Origin: Magnetospirillum moscoviense
GTDB lineage: Bacteria; Pseudomonadota; Alphaproteobacteria; Rhodospirillales; Magnetospirillaceae
Assembly (NCBI RefSeq): GCF_001650635.1
Contig: NZ_LWQU01000119.1
Coordinates: forward strand, 1-55,420
DNA: 55,420 nucleotides
Direction: 5' to 3'
Position numbers and translations under genes: made by a program. Shown one piece after another: positions 8,685 to 15,281 of the stretch (positions are counted from its first letter, which is position 1; every line of letters begins with the position of its first letter). The notes below the pieces were generated by a model. It was given only the letters and a program-made list of their open reading frames with translations. It was not told where the DNA came from and ran no database searches.

Positions 8685-8760
8685 TAACCCCGGAAAAGGT
8701 CCGGACCGCGTCGGCACCCTGTTCTCCTCGATCCCGGCTTCGGGTATTGTGACATCGAAG

Positions 8761-10467
8761 ATGCAGGGAACCATGCGGGGGGTGCTGTTGAACGCCTTGC
8801 GATTCGTGGCAACGAAATGGCCGATCGTCGCCCTCTTGGTGTTCGTCAACCTGTCGGTCCTGGCGTTGATCTGGGTGTCACTCGACAATAGCCGTCGCCA
8901 ACACCAGGATCGGGCCGAGATCACCTCTCGCAACACCAACCGCCTGGTCGCGCAAAGCATCGCCGGCGACATCGACCGCATCGACCTGGCCCTGCTGACC
9001 ACCATCGACGAGATCGGACGCTTGCGGCAGGCCTCGCCGAAGCTGGAGCCCGGCACCCTGACCCCGTTTCTGACCCGTCTGCAGGGACGCCTGCCCATGG
9101 CCGACAGCGTCCGGCTGGCCGGCCCCGACGGCGTGGTCATCGATGGTTCGGGCGGTGTGCCGGCCGGCATCAACATCGTGGATCGCGACTATTTCGCGAA
9201 GTTGCGCGACAAGGCCGCCACCGGGCTGGTGATTTCCCAGCCGATTCTGGGGCGGGTGAGCAACAAATGGGTGCTGATCTTCGCGCGGCGGGTCGACCTT
9301 GCCGATGGCGGCTTCGGTGGAATCGTCTTCGCACCGGTCACCATCGACTGGTTCGAGCAGAAGTTCAACGGCCTCGAGGTCGGCGTCGGCGGGACGGTGG
9401 TGATGCGCGGCGACGCCAGCCGCGACTTCGATCTGCTGGCGCGGGTCCCCCATGCCGGCTATGTCGGCCAGACCAAGGTGTCCGATACCTTCCGCGCCCG
9501 CATCACCGCCAAGCCCGAGGGCGACACCTACCAGGCGGCGGCCGGAGCCGACGGCATTCACCGGACCTTCTCGTACCGGCCGATCGCCAACTACCCGCTG
9601 ATCACCCTTGTCGGCTTGGCGACCGAGGATTACGTCGGGGAGTGGCGCAAGGAAGCGGCCAAGCTGGCCGGCCTGGCCGGCGCCTTCCTGCTGGTCACCG
9701 TCTTTAGCGGCATCGGGCTACTTCGGACCTGGCGCACCCTTGAGCGGCGGACCGAGGAACTGGCCAGGTCCAACGCCGACCTGGAACAGTTCGCCTATGT
9801 CGCCAGCCACGATCTGCAATCACCGCTGCGCAACATCAGTGGCTATGCCCAATTGCTGGCCCGGCGCTACAAGGGCCGGCTGGACGAGGATGCCGACGAG
9901 TTCATCGATTATATCGTCGGCGGCGCCCAGCACATGTCGGCGATGATCCCCGACCTGTTGAATTACGCCCGAGCCTCGACCGCGCCGCAGGTCCTGTCCG
10001 AGGTCAAGCTGGACGATATCCTGCAATCGGTGCAGACCAACCTTGGCTCGACCATCGCCGCCGCCGGGGCCGAAATCACCGTCGGCCCGCTGCCGACCGT
10101 CAGGGCCGAGCCGCGCCAGGTCGAAAGCCTGTTCCAGAACCTGATCGAGAACGCCCTGACCTATCACCCCCCCGACCGGAAGGCGCGGATATCCATCACC
10201 GCCGAGCCCGGGTCGACCGGCATGTGGCGTTTCGCCGTGGCCGATAACGGCATCGGCATCGAGTCGCAATATTTCGACAAGATCTTCGGGGTGTTCCAGC
10301 GACTGGAGCCGAACCGCTTTCCCGGCGGCACCGGCATCGGGCTGGCCTTGTGCCGGCGCATCGTCACCCGTTTCGGCGGAACCATCTGGGTCGAATCCAA
10401 GCCCGATATCGGCACCACCTTCTTCTTCACCTTGCAAGACGCCAAGGTGGAAGAGCAAAAGGACTGA
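8761..10467 (+). CDS. Membrane sensor histidine kinase with dCache (paralogue 3)
   Basis: A 568-residue kinase from ATG 8761; GTG 8749 and ATG 8773 are also possible, the last with AGGGA upstream. The N-terminal membrane helix (FVATKWPIVALLVFVNL region) leads to a periplasmic cache sensor with a DRDYF motif typical of dCache_1, a second membrane helix near residues 305-325, HisKA with H350 in ASHDLQSPLRN, and HATPase_c with DNGIGIE and GTGIGL. No HAMP domain is evident, unlike paralogue 2. No cognate regulator is encoded next to it; the closest receivers are more than 10 kb away. Confidence 0.9.
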   Translation: MQGTMRGVLLNALRFVATKWPIVALLVFVNLSVLALIWVSLDNSRRQHQDRAEITSRNTNRLVAQSIAGDIDRIDLALLTTIDEIGRLRQASPKLEPGTLTPFLTRLQGRLPMADSVRLAGPDGVVIDGSGGVPAGINIVDRDYFAKLRDKAATGLVISQPILGRVSNKWVLIFARRVDLADGGFGGIVFAPVTIDWFEQKFNGLEVGVGGTVVMRGDASRDFDLLARVPHAGYVGQTKVSDTFRARITAKPEGDTYQAAAGADGIHRTFSYRPIANYPLITLVGLATEDYVGEWRKEAAKLAGLAGAFLLVTVFSGIGLLRTWRTLERRTEELARSNADLEQFAYVASHDLQSPLRNISGYAQLLARRYKGRLDEDADEFIDYIVGGAQHMSAMIPDLLNYARASTAPQVLSEVKLDDILQSVQTNLGSTIAAAGAEITVGPLPTVRAEPRQVESLFQNLIENALTYHPPDRKARISITAEPGSTGMWRFAVADNGIGIESQYFDKIFGVFQRLEPNRFPGGTGIGLALCRRIVTRFGGTIWVESKPDIGTTFFFTLQDAKVEEQKD

Positions 10468-10468
10468 G

Positions 10469-10507
10469 CCCCCCCGGACGCCGGTTGGTCCGGTTGGTCC
10501 GGGGGGG
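10469..10507. terminator. Bidirectional hairpin between convergent genes
   Basis: C7GGAC at 10469-10479 pairs perfectly with GTCCG7 at 10497-10507 (11 bp). The 17-base loop lies within two tandem copies of CCGGTTGGT (10481-10498). It sits exactly between the end of the kinase gene and the end of the phage scaffold gene, so a terminator is the simplest reading although there is no T-run. Confidence 0.6.
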
Positions 10508-10515
10508 CGGCAGCC

Positions 10516-11244
10516 CTATTCGCCGTACAGACGGCGAAAGCCCGCCGAGACCTTCTCGATGAAGGCCGGGTCCTTCTTCTTCCAATAGCGCGGGTCCTGC
10601 AGCATGCGCTTCAGCTCATCCTCGTCGGGCTGGTCATCGCGGCCGGCCGGCAGCGCCCCCAGGCCCGGCTCGCCCGAGGCCATCATGTGGCGCATGGCGA
10701 TGATGCCGTCGGCCGAGCAGGACAGGGTCTGGTAGACCTCGGGCGGCAGGTTGGCCTGGCCCCAGGCCGCCAGCTGGCGGGCGGTTTCGGTCCATTTGGC
10801 GTCGCCGCCGAAATGCTCGCGCAGGCGGCTCAGATGGCTGCTGGCCTGGTGCTCGCCGGCCATGTGCTCGAAGGTCGGAATCACCCGCTCGTGCGCCAGA
10901 TCATAGACCAGCTGCGCCTGGGCAGGGGTGAAGCCGGCCTGGTGCAGGCGACGATTGACCTCGGGGTCGCTTTCCAGCATCGGGTGCCGGCACTCGATGC
11001 AATAATCCTCGGGCTTGTCCGGCACGCCGGCGGCGCGATGGAACGCCCGGATCTCCTCCTCGCCGGCCTGCTCGCCGGGCACGCGGACCGTGCCGCCCAG
11101 ACGGCGCTCCAGTTCCTGATAGGCTTTCAACAGGGCCTCGACCCGCACCGCGCCGGTTTCGGGGTCACGGAACTTGTCGGGAACCGATTGCGGACGGACG
11201 GTCGCCTCGCCCGGGCCGGGTTCCAGGGAATCTTCGTAATACAT
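10516..11244 (-). CDS. Phage capsid scaffolding/assembly protein
   Basis: A 242-residue acidic protein with a proline-rich start, a helical middle and a short basic end, the usual layout of scaffolds of T7-like or BPP-1-like phages. Visible landmarks are PDKFRDPETG near residue 22, a LLKAYQELERRLG helix, a VPDKPEDYCIE segment and a C-terminal DELKRMLQDPRYW. It would guide procapsid assembly inside the host. It follows the Bbp19-like gene with a 21-base gap. The capsid gene expected after it is absent. The family assignment rests on these features together with synteny. Confidence 0.72.
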   Translation of the reverse strand: MYYEDSLEPGPGEATVRPQSVPDKFRDPETGAVRVEALLKAYQELERRLGGTVRVPGEQAGEEEIRAFHRAAGVPDKPEDYCIECRHPMLESDPEVNRRLHQAGFTPAQAQLVYDLAHERVIPTFEHMAGEHQASSHLSRLREHFGGDAKWTETARQLAAWGQANLPPEVYQTLSCSADGIIAMRHMMASGEPGLGALPAGRDDQPDEDELKRMLQDPRYWKKKDPAFIEKVSAGFRRLYGE

Positions 11245-11265
11245 GACATGTCTCCTTTCGTGGTT

Positions 11266-11538
11266 TCACAGGCCGGGTTCGTGACGTCCGCGTTCAATCA
11301 GGTTCAGAATGTGCGCCACCAGCTGGCGCTGCCCCTCCAGGCAGCGCAATTGCGCTTCGCTGGCATCGGCGCCCAGGCAACGGTCCAGGGTCAGCGCCTT
11401 CAGATGATCCAGCGCCACCGCCCCGTCCGGGCCGGCGAAGGCCCGGGTGAAGGCGCGGGCGACGGCGTGGCGGTCCGCCTCGTCGGGCGGGGGCGGCGGC
11501 GGGGCGAACCAGCCCCAGCCGGGTTCGGACTTAGGCAT
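11266..11538 (-). CDS. Bbp19-family phage protein
   Basis: A 90-residue protein with a proline run near the N terminus, then FTRAFAGPDGAVALDHLK, TLDRCLGADAS and a closing LEGQRQLVAHILNLIERGR. This spacing is that of the small Bbp19-like structural proteins encoded between portal and scaffold in podoviruses; their exact role is not established. Its first eight bases overlap the end of the portal gene, so translation is probably coupled. Confidence 0.75.
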   Translation of the reverse strand: MPKSEPGWGWFAPPPPPPDEADRHAVARAFTRAFAGPDGAVALDHLKALTLDRCLGADASEAQLRCLEGQRQLVAHILNLIERGRHEPGL

Positions 11539-13057
11539 GGCTCACCTCGTTGGCGGGAACCGCCATCTCGGGGGCAAGATCGGCGCGGGTGATCAACTCG
11601 GCCGGCACGTTGAAGGCTCGGCCCAGCCAACGGGCGGCGGCGGCGGCATCGACCGCCTGCATGCCCGCCGGCCCCAACTGGGCCAGCGAGCCCAGCCAGG
11701 TCAGCATGTTGCGGGCATCGCGTTGGGCCTGGCTTTGCGCCAAGGGCGAGCGGTACTGCAAATCGACGGTGTGGCCATCGATCAGCAGGGGCGGAATCTC
11801 GCCGCGCCGGCGCAGGATGTGGACGGCACGCATGATCAACGGCGTCAGCAGCTCGCTTTGCAGGCGGCCAAAGGTGGCGCCCAGCAGCCTGGCCATCTCG
11901 GCGGAACGCTCCATGACCTCGGTGGCGGTCATGCCGGGCGCGTTGGGCTGGCCCAGCTTATCGACCAGCAGGGCATGGCGGATGCGGCCCCGCATGTCAT
12001 CGAGCACCAGTTGCGAGATGTCGAAACGGCCGGGCGCTTCCAGGGGCTGCAACCCGGCCGATCCCACCGCCTTGGGGATGATGGTGCCGGGCACCAGCTT
12101 GATGTTGGCCGGGTTCAGCACGCCGTCATCGTCGGCCTGCCAAATGCCGGTCACCGCGATGGTGGCGTTCTTCAGCACCAGCTCGACGACCTTGTTGGCG
12201 GTCTTGATGTCGGGCAGCGCCTTCATCACCGGCGAACGGCCATAGATTTCGCCGGGCGCCTTCAACCAGCGGAAATTGATGAAGGGGCTGTTGCCGAAGC
12301 GGCCCTGGGCCAGCAAAGGCTCGTCGGCGCCGTCTTGTTCCAGCACGGCGGCATAATCGTAGGTGCCGGCCGGATTGGGAATCACCGCCTCGACCACCGC
12401 GAACCTGGCCTCGGGGTCGTCCTTGGCCTGGCGGGTCAGGTTGTCCGGCACCGAATAGCCGGGAAAGCGCGCCCCGATCTGGGCCAGGGTCAGCTCGGAA
12501 CGACGCCAGGTGGCATCCAGTCGTCCGGTGGGGCCTTCCTCCAGCACCGCCTGGGCCAGCGGCACGGCGGTAAAGCGAAAGGCCGACGGCTCACCCGGGG
12601 CCGCCTCCTCGAACAGCAAACAGGCGGTGCCGCCGGTGACGACGTCCAGATAGCATTGGTGCATCTCGACGGCGAAGTTCGAGCGGTCGAAATGGCCCTG
12701 CAGCGCGGAGCCGACACGGTCCAGCACCTGGGCCGCCTGTTCGGCTTCGGCGGCGTCGAGCGAGGCGCCGGCGGTCAGGCCGAACCATTGCGCCCACGGC
12801 GGCGTCAGTTCCGACAGCAAGCTGGCGGCCAACTGATCGACGGCGTCCGGGGCGGTGCCGTCGAACAACCGGTCGCCGCGCTTCTCGCCGGGATTGGTCG
12901 CCTGCATGGCGCCATCACGCAGCGGCAGCGCATAGTCATAGCATTCCTGCCAATGCGCCTCCCAGGTCGAGCGGCGTTCCTTGGCCTTGCGATACCGGGC
13001 CAGCAACGCGCGGGCGTCGTCGTCCGGATCGACCAACGGTACGATGGGTGCGGTCAT
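11531..13057 (-). CDS. Phage portal (head-tail connector) protein
   Basis: A 508-residue protein of the T7 gp8-like head-tail connector family, the dodecameric ring at the portal vertex through which DNA enters the capsid. Landmarks: a basic N-terminal helix with RRSTWEAHWQECYDYALP, a GDRLFDGTAPDAVDQLAASL segment typical of the family, a central strand-rich domain, LGQPNAPGMTATEV, and a C-terminal crown-like helical part. Full family length and no internal stop. It precedes and overlaps the Bbp19-like gene. This is the firmest phage marker in the region. Confidence 0.9.
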   Translation of the reverse strand: MTAPIVPLVDPDDDARALLARYRKAKERRSTWEAHWQECYDYALPLRDGAMQATNPGEKRGDRLFDGTAPDAVDQLAASLLSELTPPWAQWFGLTAGASLDAAEAEQAAQVLDRVGSALQGHFDRSNFAVEMHQCYLDVVTGGTACLLFEEAAPGEPSAFRFTAVPLAQAVLEEGPTGRLDATWRRSELTLAQIGARFPGYSVPDNLTRQAKDDPEARFAVVEAVIPNPAGTYDYAAVLEQDGADEPLLAQGRFGNSPFINFRWLKAPGEIYGRSPVMKALPDIKTANKVVELVLKNATIAVTGIWQADDDGVLNPANIKLVPGTIIPKAVGSAGLQPLEAPGRFDISQLVLDDMRGRIRHALLVDKLGQPNAPGMTATEVMERSAEMARLLGATFGRLQSELLTPLIMRAVHILRRRGEIPPLLIDGHTVDLQYRSPLAQSQAQRDARNMLTWLGSLAQLGPAGMQAVDAAAAARWLGRAFNVPAELITRADLAPEMAVPANEVSHA

Positions 13058-13058
13058 G

Positions 13059-13262
13059 TCATTCCCCCAACAGACTTTTGCCCTGCCCGGCGACCGGGGT
13101 CAGGATTCCCCGTTCGTCGCCGGCGACCATGCCGGCACGACCGCGCCGATTGCGGGCGATGGAATCTTGCCGGGCCTTGCGAGCCTCGACCTCGGGATCA
13201 ATCGTCGCCGGCATCGGCGGCGGAGCCGGCGGCTCGGGCGAGCCACCTAGGAAACCACCCAT
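13059..13262 (-). CDS. Small phage-associated protein, unknown
   Basis: A 67-residue proline-rich protein (MGGFLGGSPEPPAPPP start) with a basic middle (EARKARQDSIARNRR) and a glycine-rich end. It lies one base upstream of the portal gene and its start overlaps the end of the 176-aa gene, so it belongs to the same transcript. GGAGG upstream of ATG 13262 supports translation. Short proteins of this look occur next to portals in related prophages; no function can be given. Confidence 0.6.
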   Translation of the reverse strand: MGGFLGGSPEPPAPPPMPATIDPEVEARKARQDSIARNRRGRAGMVAGDERGILTPVAGQGKSLLGE

Positions 13263-13777
13263 GGGAACCTCCTATGCTGAATGGTCTTGTTTTGTTCTTT
13301 TTGCTGTCGCAAAAATTCCGCTGCCCGGCTTCGGGCGACGGGTGAAATCCGGTCTTTCCGGACACCACGCTTTTGGATATATGCCAAAGGCGGGTTAAAA
13401 TCAAGGCTAATCTTCCTATGGCGGGAAATATGCTTATATAATTGCCATGGCGTGAGAATGTCACCGGCGTTAATTCCCAGGACGCGCTTGACCTCTTCAA
13501 CGCAAGAGTATGGTCTCCACGGCATTGCTACTCCATTAGGGTCATGCATTCTGGCTGAAACAACCTGAAAGTTGTGTCGCTCATACCATCGACGTAGCTC
13601 GTCGGCGCTGGCCGCCGGGACGATCGCCACCCGGGTCCGATCGGACAAGGGATCGATCACCACCCAGCCCCCCGCACCCTCGACGGCGACAAAGCAATGG
13701 CGAAATCCCGGCCGCAGCAATCTCAGCCACCACAACCCGGCGCCATCGCCGAAGAACACCAAGGCCCGGGCGGTCAC
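13247..13777 (-). CDS. Phage-associated protein, possible permuted papain-fold hydrolase
   Basis: A 176-residue protein from GTG 13777; a longer upstream extension overlaps another gene and is rejected. A strand GFRHCFVAVEG carrying a histidine is followed by WVVIDPLSD and, about 60 residues later, PYSCVEEVKRVLGI with a cysteine at a helix start. Histidine before cysteine in this setting resembles permuted NlpC/P60 enzymes, but this is a guess from pattern. The 3' half (13270-13570) is clearly richer in A+T than its neighbours, suggesting a foreign or fused end. The start overlaps the 121-aa gene by four bases. Confidence 0.6.
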   Translation of the reverse strand: MTARALVFFGDGAGLWWLRLLRPGFRHCFVAVEGAGGWVVIDPLSDRTRVAIVPAASADELRRWYERHNFQVVSARMHDPNGVAMPWRPYSCVEEVKRVLGINAGDILTPWQLYKHISRHRKISLDFNPPLAYIQKRGVRKDRISPVARSRAAEFLRQQKEQNKTIQHRRFPWVVS

Positions 13778-14139
13778 GCCACGATCCCCCGCTGACGCAG
13801 ATCGACATCCAGGTAATCCAGCGCCTCGGCCCACAGCACGGCCTGCCCCGCGCCGTCGCCGGCCCGGGGATCGGGCGGGCACTGGCTGGCCGCGAAACGG
13901 CCCAGAACGCGAAGATGCCTGCCGCCAATCCGCCGCAGACGATAAAGCCGTTGCACCGCCCGATAGATGTCGTCGGGATCGCACGGCCTGGCGACATCGC
14001 CCTGCCCCGCCTGCAACCGCGCCCCCACGGCCCGGGCCAACTGGCACGCGCCGAACCACATCCAGGCCTCCTCGGCACTGCCGAAAGGTTGTCCATCCGC
14101 CTGCCCGAGCGGGCGCGGCACGTAGCGCAATCGCGTCAT
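13774..14139 (-). CDS. Phage-associated protein of unknown function
   Basis: A 121-residue protein beginning MTRLRYVPRP from ATG 14139, which has GAGGGAAAG just upstream; ATG 14163 would add eight residues without a good ribosome site. It contains EEAWMWFGACQLARAVGARL and an AVLWAEALDYLDVDLRQRG end, mostly helical and soluble. It is the first gene of the minus-strand phage block, followed by a four-base GTGA overlap into the 176-aa gene. I do not recognise the family. Confidence 0.6.
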   Translation of the reverse strand: MTRLRYVPRPLGQADGQPFGSAEEAWMWFGACQLARAVGARLQAGQGDVARPCDPDDIYRAVQRLYRLRRIGGRHLRVLGRFAASQCPPDPRAGDGAGQAVLWAEALDYLDVDLRQRGIVA

Positions 14140-14234
14140 CTTTCCCTCAATCGACGAGAACATTCGATGAACTCTTATGGCGCGCGCAGCGGATTAGAGT
14201 CAAGATGTTTTAGGTTTTTTTTCCTGCTGCAGGA

Positions 14235-14249
14235 TCGCACGATTTGCGA
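14235..14249. promoter_or_regulatory. Possible repressor operator
   Basis: TCGCA (14235-14239) and TGCGA (14245-14249) form a short dyad with a 5-base centre, 12 bases before the S24 repressor ATG and facing the divergent phage block. An operator for autoregulation is plausible but the arms are short. Confidence 0.25.
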
Positions 14250-14261
14250 GACCATCTTCCC

Positions 14262-14897
14262 ATGTTGAAGCACGCCGATATCTGGGCGGCCATTGATGCC
14301 CTGGCCCGCGACAATGGGTTGACCGCGTCAGCCCTGGCCCGACGGGCTGGGCTTGACCCGACCACGTTCAACAAAAGCAAGCGCATCACCCGCGAGGGCA
14401 AACCCCGCTGGCCATCGACCGAAAGCGTTTCCAAGGCCCTTGAGGCCACGGGCGCCACCCTGGGCGACCTGGTCACCTATATCGAGGGCGGCAACCGGCA
14501 GCCGCGCCCGACCGCCACGGTGCCGCTGATCGGCTTCGCCCAGGCCGGCGACCGCGGCTTCTTCGACGATGCCGGCTATCCGGTCGGCGGCGGCTGGGAC
14601 GAGATCCCGTTCCCCGAGATCGGCGACGCCCACGCCTATGCTCTGGAAGTCTCGGGCGACAGCATGGAACCGCTGTACCGGGCCGGCGACACCATCATCG
14701 TTTCGCCCGGCGCCTCGGTCCGACGCGGCGACCGCGTCGTCGTGCGCACCACTGCCGGCGAGGTGATGGCCAAGGAATTGCTGCGCCAGACCGCCAAGCG
14801 CATCGAGCTGGCCTCGATCAATCCCGCCCATCCCGGCCGCAGCCTCGCCACCGAGGAGGTGGCATGGATGGCCCGCATCCTGTGGGCCAGCCAATGA
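14262..14897 (+). CDS. S24-family (CI/LexA-like) transcriptional repressor
   Basis: A 211-residue two-domain repressor. An N-terminal helix-turn-helix (about 1-75) contains TASALARRAGLDPTTFNKSK and STESVSKALEATG; the C-terminal S24 domain carries the Ala95-Gly96 cleavage-site pair in FAQAGDRG, nucleophile Ser134 in SGDSMEPLY and general-base Lys171 in VMAKEL. All parts of the autocleavage machinery are therefore present, so RecA-stimulated self-cleavage after DNA damage is expected. ATG 14262 is preferred to TTG 14244. It is divergent from the phage genes it probably controls and is followed by a gene behind an SOS box. Confidence 0.88.
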   Translation: MLKHADIWAAIDALARDNGLTASALARRAGLDPTTFNKSKRITREGKPRWPSTESVSKALEATGATLGDLVTYIEGGNRQPRPTATVPLIGFAQAGDRGFFDDAGYPVGGGWDEIPFPEIGDAHAYALEVSGDSMEPLYRAGDTIIVSPGASVRRGDRVVVRTTAGEVMAKELLRQTAKRIELASINPAHPGRSLATEEVAWMARILWASQ

Positions 14898-14934
14898 ACT
14901 GACCGCCCTGTCGGCCTTCGCCCGCACCTTCGGC

Positions 14935-14963
14935 TTGACTTTTTTGTTCACTTATTGTTCTAT
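14935..14963 (+). promoter_or_regulatory. SOS promoter: LexA box within a near-consensus sigma70 promoter
   Basis: TTGACT at 14935-14940 and TTCTAT at 14958-14963 are 17 bases apart. GTTC at 14946-14949 and GTTC at 14957-14960 are seven bases apart, exactly the alphaproteobacterial LexA box GTTC-N7-GTTC, lying in the spacer and the -10 box. The predicted transcription start, about seven bases after the -10 box, falls on the ATG at 14970. Confidence 0.78.
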
Positions 14964-14969
14964 CGCAGC

Positions 14970-15233
14970 ATGGATTGCCTCGCGCTTGAACGCCGTTACG
15001 ACAGCCCCATTCCCGCCGCCGACCCGGCCGCCCCGCCACCGCCACCGGTGGCCCTGCTGGTGCGCCTGCTGCGCGAGGGACGGGAACGGCTGGGCCGGCG
15101 GCGGCTGACCCTGCCGCCCGGCCACCCCCGCCTGGAGATGGCGGCGGCCGACATCGGCGCCTATCGTCATGGCTTGGTACGCGTCCTGCCGACCGGCCCG
15201 GCGGCTGGTGTCCTGCCCCCGAAACTCGCATAG
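14970..15233 (+). CDS. Small SOS-controlled protein, probably leaderless mRNA
   Basis: An 87-residue protein starting MDCLALERRY, with a run of prolines at 25-29, an arginine-rich helix (LLVRLLREGRERLGRRR) and no membrane segment or known domain. Its start coincides with the transcription start predicted from the promoter at 14935-14963, and no ribosome site precedes it, so translation is probably leaderless. A TTG at 14955 in frame would lie inside the LexA box and is rejected. Small SOS-induced proteins in other alphaproteobacteria (SidA, DidA in Caulobacter) block cell division, but no similarity is visible here, so the function is unknown. Confidence 0.65.
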   Translation: MDCLALERRYDSPIPAADPAAPPPPPVALLVRLLREGRERLGRRRLTLPPGHPRLEMAAADIGAYRHGLVRVLPTGPAAGVLPPKLA

Positions 15234-15281
15234 CGAATTACGGGGATAAGCAGGCCACCAACTTTTTGAATTGGGCCGCGG

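Larger units (their letters stand above)
10516..14139 (-). mobile_element. Truncated podovirus-type head module (prophage remnant)
   Basis: Six tightly packed minus-strand genes: 121-aa, 176-aa and 67-aa proteins, portal, Bbp19-like and scaffold. The order portal, Bbp19, scaffold is that of Bordetella phage BPP-1-type podoviruses, where the major capsid gene should come next; here a kinase gene follows the scaffold directly. Terminase, capsid, tail, integrase and lysis genes are missing from the window. An S24 repressor lies divergent at 14262. A defective remnant or a retained module is inferred. No attachment-site repeat was found by eye. Confidence 0.7.
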
